From NCBI GenBank assembly GCA_007922195.1, contig ML681963.1:140764449-140828448 (forward strand): DNA of 64,000 nt, given 5' to 3'. The notes under the pieces are model-generated. The model had not been told where the DNA came from. It did not search any database and saw only the letters and a list, made by a program, of their open reading frames with translations. The stretch comes from Podocnemis expansa (taxonomy: Eukaryota; Chordata; Testudines; Podocnemididae). The stretch's first letter is position 1. Every line of letters begins with the position of its first letter. Shown here one piece after another: positions 52,841 through 64,000 of this stretch. A program made the translations under genes and the position numbers.

Positions 52841-53860
52841 CAGTTTTATGAAGCCTTGATCTCAGCTGGAACCTCTTAGCACTACAGTGATAAAAGTAGC
52901 TTTATCTTGGGTGATGCTCCGCTGATGCGTCTGTTTGCTGACGCTGCTACAACAGGATAAGTTGCTGTGGGTAGGGCCCGGAACTGAACAACTTTCTCAT
53001 GCTTATTCAGCAAAGTCCCACTTCTCAGCTCATTCCTATGCTACCTTTTAGGAAACAGGAGGGAAGCCTACAGCATGAGCGCTTCCTTTTGATTTTCCAT
53101 GCCTCCCATTGGTAGAACAATTCCTGAAGCTTCCATATGTTGCCTCAGAAGGGTTGAGCGCATGATTAGAATAGGCTGAGTCACATCAGATGTTTTCAAT
53201 GGCTGGAGAGTGGGTTTGGTAACCCATTTTATTAAATCCGATAGTGCTCACATGTGTGTAGGCCAACCACTGGTTATGTTCCTTGGTGGGTCTGACTCTG
53301 CACCCATGGGAGTCAATGGGAATGTTGTCAATGACTTCCCTTGGTGCAGTATCTTTCCTAGGGTCAGATCCAGTGTTCACTGAAATCAGTAGAAAGATTC
53401 TGGATCAGATGCTTGGGAAATATCTAGGAGTGTGATGGGGTGCTCACCCCACACTTGCCCAGAAAGGATGAAGACAGACTGAGAAGGGGAATAATTAACC
53501 TTTTGGTACCTGCCCTGTAAATTATGGTGACCTCATGCCAAGAAAAGTGAGATGTCCACTTCTCAGCTTTCACTGGTGGTTCAGATGTCAGATTAGATTA
53601 AAAAATGACTTGCAAATTGAGTAAGCTATAAATGGCCTCTGACATCTACTGATATTGACCTGCCAAATTGTCCAAACTTGTTCTAGAACTTCAGTTTCTG
53701 AGGGAAGATTTCATCTGCTGCATGAGGAAAGCACTCTATGAAGGTTAACTTGAAAGTGTTAGAGTTTGCCACATCATGTTCCCCGCCTAAGTCATCACAG
53801 TCAACTCTAAGAGAAGTTGAAGTTTCAGTTCTGATGATCTGTGCAAGCAAACCAATTACC
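52841..53860. other. Intergenic, nothing firm recognised
   Basis: At 53285-53380 a TCTGACTCTGCACCCATGGG / AGGGTCAGATCC mirror suggests another ancient palindromic repeat. Confidence 0.4.
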
Positions 53861-54000
53861 TTTTAGAGGCACCATGGTTCAGCGAGCAGGGCACTAGATG
53901 TGACTTAGCCTCTGGATCCTGTTCATGGCTGCACCACTGGTCTGCTGGGTGACTTAGATAAGTGACTCCAAGTCCCTGTGCTTCCCTTTCCCCTCTTGCT
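53861..54000 (+). repeat. MIR SINE
   Basis: AGAGGCACCATGGTTCAGCG opens with a decayed tRNA-like head; CTGGGTGACTTAGATAAGTG and CCCTGTGCTTCCC supply the MIR core. Confidence 0.7.
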
Positions 54001-54889
54001 CTTTGTCTCTCTTTCCTGTTTCTACCATAACCTCTTCAGATCCAAGTCTGTTTCAGTGTGTCTGAGAACAGGGCCCAGCAAGGTAGGACTTCCAGGCACT
54101 ACTTTAATACAAAAAACAATAACACAATGAAGGACAAGATCCTAGCTGGTGTAAAGTAGCTAGTCATTTTACAGCAGCTGGCCTAGAATGTTCCTTCCCC
54201 TTGTGACAGAAACAATTTCTGAAAGCAGGTATGGTTCCTGAAACTGGTCTGAAAAGATCATTCCAGTTTTATGCTAATTTTTGAGTCTGGGAAGAAGGAT
54301 CAAATTGCCCTTGTTTCTCTTGCCTATGTATTAGCACCAGAATCCAGCATGGCATTCATGTCCTTTTTAGTCATTTTCTCCTTACAATGCAGGTACGTCA
54401 ATGCTCCCCTGTTCAGTGTGTGAATATTCCTGGAATTCCCACACCCACATGGCACCAAGGTTTGTTTCATCTTGTCCTTGCACACCTTGCTAATCTGTTG
54501 TAAGTGATGCTTTGCCCTCTGCTTAGTAGTATTTTATTTTTTCCCTTAGATTTATATAACAGGCTGCAAAATAACATAGGCCACATCCTCAGCTAATGTA
54601 AATCAGCAATGAAGTGCAGGGACATGTGAAATCAATGCAGCTGCATCCATTCATACCAGCTGAGGCTCTGACTCTGAGATATTTTGTTTTGCTGATTTGA
54701 TATTCTTCACAAGAGGTGAAACATTCTGGCCCAGGCTCACTCCCCAGGAGAAGCAAGTAAAGTTTCATTGTCTACTGTGGAGTTGTGCCCATTTCTTCCA
54801 CTTGGGAATTGGCCCCCTGATTTACCTCCTGCATGTGGCTACCGTGTCACAGGTCATGGCAACTGCACCTGTGTCCCGTCCCGCCCCCC
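54001..54889. other. Intergenic with a palindromic remnant at 54581-54675
   Basis: ATCCTCAGCTAATGTAAATC and TACCAGCTGAGGCTCTG are the two ends of the ancient palindromic family also seen at 24778. Confidence 0.5.
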
Positions 54890-55560
54890 CCCCGAGCCAC
54901 CCACCCACCCACCCCCCATGGTCTGCTCTAAGGCTTCTGGTTCCCCAGCCATTGTTTTCTTCGGTGAAGACCCACATCTCTCTCCCTCGTGATGGCAGTA
55001 TTTATAGGCTGCACTGTCCCCTACCTATACTTTGAATTCCCCGGCAAAACAGACAGCGTCAGTCTTGCTTTCTCTTCAGAGGCTATAAACAGCATAATTG
55101 CCCATAGGTATAAGACACAGCTCTGTTTAAGCAAGCACATTTATTCTTAAAGTAAAAGATTTACAGAGAAAACCTAATGACCAAACCTACACGCATGCTA
55201 ATATACTGACCAGAGATCACCCCCAAACACACCAAGGGCATTGAACAGTCTTCTAAATGCCACCAAGAAGTTTTTCTGTGGTTGCAAATTCATAATCCCT
55301 TTTACTGAAAACAAGAACACTCATCAGTCTGTGAGTCATTCATTTATATAGTCTGAGCCTTTGATCTGGGAATGCATCATTTGTAGACAAAGGTCCTTTC
55401 CTGAGGGCAAAGCTTCAAAAGGCTGGGGTTTTGCGTAACCCACCTGTCCTGATTTTTGCCAGGAATCCCACCTGACTTTGTCTAGCACAGTGTTTTAAAG
55501 AGTCCTTTGACAGTCTGGACACTTCCGAAGGTTTACATTAGTCACATCTCCTGGGAAAGT
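54890..55560 (-). mobile_element. LTR-like remnant, antisense
   Basis: On the minus strand, AAGAATAAATGTGCTTGC (poly(A) signal in an LTR-like R/U5 context near 55135-55150) precedes AGACTGACGCTGTCTG, similar to the start of the block at 3007-4070. A C-rich run with CCACCCACCCACC lies at 54883-54918. Edges are uncertain. Confidence 0.3.
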
Positions 55561-56111
55561 TACAAACAATGCCACAATAACATGTAAACATTTGGATGTT
55601 TAAGAATATGCTCCTAAAATAGTTAATTCTTAATTCAGTATGGTTTGTGCAGTATACTGTAGGAAGTTGCCGGACATGTCCCACACTTCCCTGATTGCTG
55701 CACTGCATGTTGTCTATGTGACTTCTCCACTCTAGTGAGCATTTGTGGTTCGACTGCTTGACAGCCCCTCTGTAATTTACTGTGTGTGAGAGACAGTTGG
55801 TGCAAGCATCTGGTGCTATCATTATCTTGTTTTGTACTATTATATTCCTTCTCCTTCTGTCCTTATCCCCTATGCTGACACCCAGGAAGTTTCATGTCAC
55901 ACTGTCCCAGACACATTCATGTGATAGGGAAGACAAGCACTCCTCCTGCATTTTGTTTTGTCTAGCAGAATACATAAAGGACCAAATCATGCTCCCCTAC
56001 TCATGGAATTAAGCACATTGATAGTCATATGAGCAAGGGGAGGCAACACTTGGCCCAAACTTTGAATTTTGTAAATTTGCTCAGCAGAAAAGGAAATAGT
56101 CAAGGTGTAGT

Positions 56112-56327
56112 CACTGTTTCCCAACCAGTATGCCATGGCACACAGGTGTGCCGTCAGGTCTGAGCAGGTATGCCACAAAATTTTTTGAAAAACTACTTGG
56201 AGAGCTCTGAGTTGGCTCATTGGCTCATGAATATTCATGAGTTCATTTGGAAACTGTATGGTGGTGTGCCTCAGATTAATTAAAGGTAGCAAGGTGTGCC
56301 ACAGCAGAGAAAATGTTGGGAACCATT
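56112..56327 (+). mobile_element. hAT MITE with near-perfect duplication
   Basis: Left CACTGTTTCCCAACCAG, right AATGTTGGGAACCATT(G). The flanks GGTGTAGT (56104-56111) and GGTGTATT (56328-56335) match at 7 of 8. Subterminal TGGCACACAGGTGTGCC pairs with GGTGTGCCACAG. Confidence 0.8.
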
Positions 56328-57114
56328 GGTGTATTGGGCCAGAGCCACACCCCAATTCCGGATGTTTTGCACCACTCCTGCGGTACACAGCAGCCACAAT
56401 AGCCAGGTAGACTGGTTCTTTGAGGATCCTCATTGTCCTAGCACAGGAGGAATGTCACTAGACTCCCATGATCCTTGCCATCTGGTGTGATGTGAGGGCA
56501 GTGTTGAGGATGCTCCAATTTATGTTGGGGACTAGACAGGACTGGCAACCAGAGGTGGTCATACAGCTGTTTTGTAGTCACCTTTATACCAACACAGCCT
56601 CACCGACCATTCTTTATCTGCATCACACAGCCTGAGCCTGTGATTTTTCAATCACTCAGTTTGAGTAGTATTTGGTAAAATCCCACTGACCTTCACTGCC
56701 ATGGTGAAGTATATAGGAGAGTTCTTTATGGTTACCTGTGCTTAAAGCTAGCATTCAGTTCATATGCTAGGTGCAAGTTATCTGTTTTCCATATCAGTCC
56801 AATCTCACTTGTTTGTACTTGTCACAGAGCCTAGCAAGCACACCTTCCTGGCCACCTACAGGATTGCTGTAAAGGAAATCCAACCCTCTGTGCTCTGAAT
56901 TCCCAGGAATGGATTAAGCTCCGACAGCTGAATGAGCCACTGCCCCAATCTCAAGGTTCCCAGGTGAACTTAGCATACAGACCATCTATCTGGCACCTCC
57001 TCCAAATACTGGAACCTCTCATACAGTTTCCTGGGCCCTCTAGGTGCACCAGTGACCCTGCAGATTCCCCAGTACTCAAACCCATGCACACCCACTCCCA
57101 GAACTCAGTACTTT

Positions 57115-57171
57115 GAGCAAGGGTTGGACTAGATGACCTCCTGAGGTCCCTGCCAACCCTAATCTTCTAGG
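57115..57171 (+). mobile_element. CR1 LINE 3' tail
   Basis: GGGTTGGACTAGATGACCTC, CTGAGGTCCC and CCAACCCTAATCTTCTA form the conserved CR1 3' end in sense orientation. Only about 57 bases remain. Confidence 0.85.
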
Positions 57172-57389
57172 AGTCTGCAAACTCCCTACCGAAAAGTGTG
57201 ACACTTCTGTGCTACAGCGTAACTCCCTCAAGAGCACAGAGTGGTTGTGAAGTAGTTGTCACATGCACGCTTTATTCAGTCTATCAAATATATGTTCCTT
57301 ATAGTCAATTGTGTAAAGCACACGAGAGCAGAGAGCAGACAAACCAAACCAAACCAAAAAAAAACACCCATGCCAGATGCAATGTCTAT

Positions 57390-57866
57390 CCCTACAGGTG
57401 TGTTGACACTCCAAAGTTTTTTGAAATACAGAAACTTATTCTGAAGAAAATTTACACCTGTCCATGCAGGCATTTTGGTCCTTTGAAATAAGAACTTCAT
57501 TATTTTGAAATAATGAAGCGCTATTTTGAAATACTAAAACCTGGATTGATTTTGAAATATTGAATTTTTTGAAATAGCTCTTTCAAAAAAAGTCATTCCA
57601 AGCCACAGAATTGGCTTTTTTCAAAATAATAGTCCTATACTTTATATTGCTTTTCCCTATCGAAATAGACAGTCTAGCAAAGATGTTTTATTTTGAAATA
57701 AGCCCTCCTACATTATTTCAAAATAGACAGTCTTACTAGACTCCTATTTCAAAATAATAAATTTGAAATAATGCTATTTCAAAATAATTATTTTGAAATA
57801 AATTCAAAATAGCTATTTTGTAATAACTATTTTGTAATATCTGTGGCAGTGTAGACATAGCCTATC
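57390..57866. mobile_element. TTTCGAAA-type MITE, copy 2 (oldest-looking)
   Basis: Ends CTACAGGTGTGTTGACACT and GCAGTGTAGACATAGCCTA are inverted. The interior is full of TATTTTGAAATA and TATTTCAAAATA, the CpG-decayed forms of TTTCGAAA; I find almost no intact TTTCGAAA. Confidence 0.7.
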
Positions 57867-58213
57867 TCCCCCTTCCCTTTGCAGACCTTGGGTGGCGGAT
57901 CATGTGAATGAAAGAAGCAGGTGAGCTGAGCGAGTAGCAGTCTGTAAAGGAACTCTCATAAAGGGAAGCACCTATTTTGCATCAGGCTAAGATGACGGAG
58001 GCTGCTGCAAGATGGGGAGCAGCGGTGTGAATAACTTAGACACAAGTTGCACTGGTGTGGATGGTGCAATGTTGCCAGGATGGTTTCTCTTGCTGACACA
58101 GCACCCTCCTCTCACGGAGGTGGGTTTACAATGCTGACAGAAGAACTCCCCTGTCAGCATAGAGCATCTGCTTCTGTCCAGCTGTGCCACTGTCCCGCTT
58201 CTAAGACACTAGC

Positions 58214-58505
58214 CCCTAGGCTAGATCTATACTATAGACACTACAGAGGCATAGCTATGGCACCATAGCTAAACTGTAACCCCATAGTGTAAAACTACAG
58301 TGATGGAATGGTTTTTCCATTACTGTAATACCTCCACCTACCTCAAATATGGTAGCTGGAGCGACAGACACGTTGTTCCATCGATCTCGCTGCACCTATA
58401 GCAGGGAGTCTGGTTGGCATAGCTAAGGCACTCAGGTGTGAGAATCTTTCACAACCCTGAGTGCAATATTATGTCAACTTAATTTTTAAGTGTAGACCAG
58501 GCCTG
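58214..58505 (+). mobile_element. MITE, family A, copy 3
   Basis: Starts CCTAGGCTAGATCTATACT and ends AAGTGTAGACCAGGCCTG. It contains CTCAGGTGTGAGAATC and CACAACCCTGAGTGCAATAT, colinear with the copy at 652. Confidence 0.7.
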
Positions 58506-60610
58506 ACTATGTGTTTGTACAGCACCTAGCATAACACAGCCTCTAGCTGCTAGTGCACTTGAGGTAGTCATTCCTGTTTTCCAGTGAAAGAGTTAAGCCA
58601 GATTCAAGACCAGAAGTCATCAAATTTACCAATCACTAAAAATGATCTGTGCGGCATCAGTTGAGTGCTATGAAAAATTGCACCAGAAACACACTGAGAC
58701 TCCACAGCATGCAGGTATAGATGGCTGAAACGTAGCTACATTATAACAGGAGCTGTTCACATGAACGCTGCACTCTAAATCCTGGTTAGGAATGTGATAA
58801 AGTCAATATATGTATAGCACTCCCATTTGTGCTTGAGAAATAAGTCTGATTCTATGGGACAAAGAAAGTGGCTCATTTTATAAATCACCGCATCTGTACA
58901 ATGATATTCATTTAGCAATTTGCCATGAAGCTGTGCCTATGCCTGTGCTTAATGACAGGTAAAGCAAAATCAAAGGGAATATAAATGTAATGAACAGCCA
59001 GAAGTAGGAATAAAGGTTCAGTATTGGCATTCCTGGTTGACTGATGCTTATCTATACTCAGGAGAGTTGTTTTAGAATTAAAGAAGGGTTCATTTATTTG
59101 AAGAGATACATTTTCAAGTCATTGACTTTTCCATGTGTAAGGTAGGCTTAGAAGCTGTGCCTAACAGCTTCGGGGGGGTGGGCATCTAATCTGCATGGGT
59201 CCTCTATTAGCATGAACACAAAAAGCACAATTAGGTATTAGCATACTGGGTGCAGGGCACAGTAGGTAATGGTATTTGGGGTTAATCTGGTCACAAATCT
59301 GTTAATATCTGTAATTCTAATGAAGGGAAATATAAAATACTGTCTTTCATGAATTGCTACTCTCTGTTTCTTTCAAATCTGTCTGGGTTAGTTAAAGCGT
59401 AAAAGCTACTCTTAGTTAAAAAAACAGATTTGTAGGAGAGGAGACTGCATGTTTCAGCCTGAAAGTAGTAGAAGACAGGGTGGGGGTTTGCATAGCTTTT
59501 TATAGAGCAATGCTTGAGGCAATCTCTGCCTCACCTCATATTGCCTCCCCTGTCTAATGATAGGTCTGGCTAGGCTTCTTCTGAGGCCTTTGTCATTTAA
59601 ACAGAAGTAGCTGTTTGCAGCTACTTGGGATTAAGAGTTGAAATTACTAGAGAGAGGAAACCCTTTCTCTGAGCTGAAATCACTGAAGAGGAGCAGCAGA
59701 TGAAGGAGCCAGCAGACGGTGAGAGCGGCCAGCAGCAGCCTGGGCAGCGTCAGTGACTGGTGGGTGGAGCCAGCGGACAGCGGGCAGAGCCCAGGGATGG
59801 TGCCATGGGATGAAGTGAGTGACCAGTAGATGGTGCCAGCGGAGAGCTGGCATGAAAGACACTCCCTACATACCCTAGGGTTGGTTGGGAGCCTAGTTAG
59901 CACTGATTCTTCAGGTTGGTGCTGATTTTGCTAGTGAGTGTACTTTTGTTGTTATGATATGTGGGATCATGTTGGAAGCCTAATTAGCACTGATTCCCCA
60001 GATCAGTGTTGGTTTTGCCATTAAGTCTTGTATGTTCTGTTATGCAGTATGGCTTGTTGGGAACTTGCTCTGTACTGATTTGCTAGATTAGTGCTAATTT
60101 CTGTTATTTGGCCTTTTACACTCTGTTTTACTACTATTAAAAGTTCTGTTTACTACACTCAGACTCATGCTTGTGAGTGGGGAAGCCTTATCCCTTTGGG
60201 GTACCCAGGGAACAGTGCACAATTTCCCAGGCTCAAACCAGTTGGTGGTGTTACATTATTGGGAAACCCCTAGGTATAGAACCCAGCCCCTGTTCTGCCA
60301 GCCTGTCCTGGCAGAAGGGTTACACATGGGTAGCATGTGAACCATCCCAATTGCAATTAGAGGCAGGCAAAATTTTTCAACCAACATTTTTTTCAGCAAA
60401 AAATGCAGATTCTGTGATGCTGAGATGTTTTGCAAATTCATGATGAGTTCACTAAATTGTTTTGTCTGTGAGGAAAATATTGAAAAAAACAGACACTTCC
60501 AAAATTAAACATTTTTATTTTTTTCATTCAAAAACATTTTATAATGTTTGCAAACAAAACTAAATGTTTTGTTTTTCTTCAGTGTTATAAAGGTGTCAGT
60601 CCCACAATAT
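58506..60610. other. Intergenic, nothing recognised
   Basis: 58506-58570 resembles an L2-like tail (TTTGTACAGCACCTAGCAT). Around 59690-60080 there are loosely repeated phrases (GCCTAGTTAGCACTGATTC and GCCTAATTAGCACTGATTC about 95 bases apart), possibly a decayed tandem duplication. Confidence 0.4.
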
Positions 60611-60893
60611 TAGGCTGTATTTACACTAGCTTTTATTTTTTTTTTTTTTGGTAAAATTTACATTGCTTGGGGATGTGAAAAAACACAGCCCTGACCAAAA
60701 TAAGCTTTGCTGACAGAAGTGCAGCACTGTGTTGGTGGGAGACGTTCTCTTGCCAACATAGCTACTGCTGCTTATTGGGGGTAGTTTAATTATTGTGACA
60801 GGAGAGGTCTCTCACGTCTGCAAAAGGCCGCTATACAGGAGACCTCAGAGGCACGACTGCAACGGTAGTATAGACATAGCCTTAGGGTATGTC
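60611..60893 (+). mobile_element. MITE, family A, copy 4
   Basis: Left TAGGCTGTATTTACACTAGC, right GTAGTATAGACATAGCCTTA. A T-run lies at 60637-60649. Its right end abuts the next MITE. Confidence 0.7.
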
Positions 60894-61334
60894 TACACAG
60901 CACTTTTATTTTGAAATAACACTGGTTATTTCAAAATAAAAGATATTTGGTCCACATGACGTTTTCTTATTTTGAAAGGACAGATCCCGTCCTTTCAAAA
61001 TAAGAACTGTTGTTTTGAAACAGGTTAAACCCCGATTGTTTCGAAATGGCTGTTATTTCGAAATGGTTATTTCGAAATAAGGCCGTTTGGACATGTTGTT
61101 TTGAAACAACACCATTGTTTCGAAACAACTGTTTCAAAACAACATGTCCAAATGGCTTTATTTCAAAATAACCATTTTGAAATAACAGCCATTTTGATAG
61201 CAGGCTTTCCTTTCATTCAAATTAACATTTTGTTAATTCAAATTAACTTATTCTGAAATAAGGACTTTATTTTGAAATAACTCATTTCAAAATCCTTATT
61301 TCGAAATAACGATGTGCGTGTAGACGTAGCCTTA
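60892..61334. mobile_element. TTTCGAAA palindrome MITE, copy 3
   Basis: Ends TAGGGTATGTCTACACAGC and GCGTGTAGACGTAGCCTTA are inverted. It has about five intact TTTCGAAA octamers plus many TTTTGAAA/TTTCAAAA. A larger nested palindrome (GTTTGGACATGTTGTTTTGA with its mirror) is centred near 61120. Confidence 0.78.
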
Positions 61335-63224
61335 GAGAGGCAAGGAAGTGAAGTAATATCTTTGATATGACCAGCTTCTGCTGGTGAGAGAGACAAGGTT
61401 TTGTGCTGATATAGAGTGCAGCATACTTAGCATGTCACAGATAAATACAGAGGGGGAGGACTTTATCAGTCAACTGCCTCAATGGACAAGAGTTTCAAAC
61501 AATGAGCCTGTGAATTTAAATCTATAATTTTGCTAGACACTAAAAATCATAGACTGAACAGAGACAGTGGATTTATGGTTTATTACAAAAACCTGTAACC
61601 CGCTGACAACCTTTCCTCCATCATTGTTCCCCTGTCCTTTCCTCCCTATGACTAGAAGAGAGCCAACAGGCCACTTCATCTTGAATAGGCCTGTTCCATC
61701 TTGTGTTTTGCTGTGACACAGTGTAGCTTCATTTCTCAAAGTTGAAGAAGAGCTCTATGCATAAGCTTGAAAGCTTGTCTCTTCTCACCGACAGAAGTTG
61801 ATTCAATCACAGTTATTACCTCAGCTTGTCTTGCTATTTTGTTGTGTCAAACATTTTTTGTACTTTTCAGTTTGCTGAAGATTTTGAAAAATGTTTTTTC
61901 TGTTTGACCCAAAACTAATCTTTTCTCCAGTTTTTCAGAATTGCCAATGAACTAAAAACTCCATAATTTACATCACTCTAATTACAACTGCAACCGATCT
62001 ATAGAACTGAGAAGAGAGGCAGTTCTGACTGTACAAAGTCAAAATCCTCAGCTGTTTTAACTGGATATAGGTTCACTGTCAGTAGAAGCAGTAGAGTTGT
62101 GTCAGTTGACACCAACTGAGGATCTAGACCTCCTTCCCTGCACAAGGTAACCTCAGATGACAGCATCACCTGGGATTAAATGCTTACACTGAAGAGTTTG
62201 CAAACCCATTGGTCGGATTCCAGAACACAGAAAGATTGCATCATTTTTGCACCTACAGCTGTGGATAAACAGGAAGGAAAATTTGGACTTTCTAATGGCT
62301 GACTTAAAATAATTGCAGAAATCAAAAGTGTAAACTTGGGATGGCTTTTTCTGTCATCTTTCTTTAAGTAAGAGTAATTTGAAACAAATTTAATTGATCA
62401 AAGGGTGGTGATATAAATCTTATTGTGTAAGGTTCCCCAGGGCAGGAACTCTCTAACTCTCTTTTCAAGTTCAGGGGTCAAAAAAGAAAAAAAGGCAAGG
62501 GGTGCTAAATGATCAGATCTTTATTAAAACAATCCTAGTTTCAGCACTTCAAGGCAGAAGGTAATTGTGGCAGGATGTAGAGCTCCAGCTGGGCCATGTG
62601 GACCAAGAGTTAACATTAGCTTCATTTTACTACTTCTTTGCACAGTTGCCCAGGAGAACGACTATGAACTGGGGAGAGAGGGATACAATAACGCTTAGGG
62701 GAAAGCTGGGTTATGCGCTTCATGGTATAAGCCTATTCCTCTTTTTCTCTTGGGTATTAATTTCTGTTTTTAGGCATCCTTGAGGAAAATTTTTTTCTGG
62801 CTGTATTTGTGTTTGGGTTCCATCTCTCAGTGAGATGTAGTCATTTCAGAGCAATGTATAGTCCTTATATTAATATTCATGCCCCATTAGAAGTAACTTT
62901 CTGCCACATGCAGTTGTGTAATTATATATCTGTAATAGTTGTTGCTTTGGGAGGAAAACCATTTTATGTCTAGCTGTTACTCCAATAATAATGTGCCATC
63001 TTACCCCAAGATCGCTAGGCATTTTGCACACAGTGCCCTTTTGGGGCGTGTTAGTATTTTTAACCTGAAATTCACAAATGGAAATGATGACACATCTGAA
63101 AACTTTACCCGAAGCATCTTTGTTTCAAAGACCCCTTTTCAAAAGTACTCAAGTCAGCTTGGTGCTTTTGAAGATGGGCCTTGGGTGTCAAAACCACACT
63201 GATTTTAGTGAGAGTCAGGTTCAT
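61335..63224. other. Intergenic with a palindromic remnant at 62038-62130
   Basis: AAATCCTCAGCTGTTTTAAC and ACACCAACTGAGGATCTAG mirror each other. No gene recognised. Confidence 0.45.
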
Positions 63225-63385
63225 AAATGACTTGGCTGCATTTGGAAATGGGACTTAGGTACTTCTGAAAACTGTACCTTAAATGGCTTGGTCAAGGTCA
63301 GAAAGAAAGTCCGTAGTAGAGTCAGGAAGAGAATCCACATCCTTTGACACCCAGGCACATGCCAGAATCCCAGCAGTCTCAATCC
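63225..63385 (-). repeat. MIR SINE remnant, antisense
   Basis: GGCTTGGTCAAGGTCAGAAA, GTAGTAGAGTCAGGAAGAG and CACCCAGGCACATG follow the antisense MIR order. Confidence 0.5.
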
Positions 63386-63885
63386 TTTCTTTCTTACAAG
63401 CTCTGTATCTACCTGTGGCCCTGACCCTGCATGCAGCAACATGCCTGCAGATCAGTGCAGGCTCGCACTGAAGTCAATGGAACCTTACATAAGATCTGCC
63501 TGTGCAGGGCTGCTTGCAAGACGGGCACCTGTGTACGTGTAACCCCCTATTTAGTATGCAGTTTATGTCCCCTTCTGCGCCCGATCCATGGAGGACATGA
63601 GTCTTCTACAGTTCCAACCTACAGTACCTGGTTATTGAGCTAGAGAAATTCATTCTCTTTGCTCCAGAGGTTCCTGGTCATGGCCAAGACAGTGGTGGTT
63701 ATAGGAGGTTTTTCCCAGGCTCATCGCTGGGGTCACCATTATTAAAGACATGACAAATTGTAGATCTAAGTGTTCAAAAATCATTGCTATTTAAATGGAA
63801 AGAGCTGAATCTCCCTAGGAATTTCCTGGAGTCTCCCCTAATCAGAAATTCACAATGGGCAAGTCATGAATTTAATTCACTTTGC

Positions 63886-63965
63886 TCCAGATCCTTAAAG
63901 GTATTTAGGTGCCTAACTCCCACTGACTTTTTAGGTACTCAAACACCTTTGAGGATGTAGGCCTT
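63886..63965. repeat. Palindromic ancient repeat (TTTAGGTGCCTAACTCCC type)
   Basis: AGATCCTTAAAGGTATTTAGG pairs with AACACCTTTGAGGATGTAGG around CTCCCACTGACTTTTTAGG. Confidence 0.55.
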
Positions 63966-64000
63966 TGTTCCTTCATCTCCTTCAACAGAAGGAATTGCTT

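Overview
This is a stretch of vertebrate nuclear DNA, most likely from a sauropsid and probably a turtle. The grounds are one sparse gene with long introns and GT-AG splice sites, a long CR1 LINE with the ATTCTATG-type tail, an inverted-repeat DIRS-like element, many hAT-type MITEs with 8-bp target duplications, MIR and L2 remnants, and a 100-N assembly gap. The species call is inference. There is no sign of bacterial, plasmid or phage DNA.

The only host gene I can support runs on the + strand from 7788 to 22987. It has six coding exons whose phases join without a break into a 315-residue protein of the cytosolic 5'-nucleotidase I family (NT5C1A/NT5C1B type, HAD fold). Its motifs are present: DGD in exon 5, and VTARS, a Lys and FFDD in exon 6. 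A possible poly(A) signal lies at 24224-24229. I found no second host gene in the remaining 40 kb downstream or the 7.8 kb upstream.

The rest is repeats. Region 1-7787 holds a MITE, an LTR-like block and the first copy of a composite hAT-like element. Intron 1 (7833-16709) holds a 5.4-kb DIRS-like retrotransposon with inverted terminal repeats, an internal complementary region and broken gag, then two hAT-like elements, one containing the N gap. Introns 2 and 3 hold hAT elements with readable target duplications and a MIR. Downstream come a 1.5-kb hAT-like element with an internal minisatellite, a polypurine tract, older CR1 pieces, a long antisense CR1 (33025-35386) with a 746-codon reverse-transcriptase reading frame whose catalytic motif reads FAGD, several hAT MITEs, and five copies of a repeat often arranged as inverted pairs with hammerhead-like core strings. 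There are also a 20-bp-period minisatellite, an L2 piece, MIRs and three copies of a MITE family built from the palindrome TTTCGAAA.

The signals most worth following are the DIRS-like element with an unrecognised 2.7-kb interior, the set of hAT-like elements that each carry their own 50-80 bp minisatellite, the TTTCGAAA MITE family, and the inverted-pair repeat with hammerhead-like cores. All family assignments were made by eye, without database searches.
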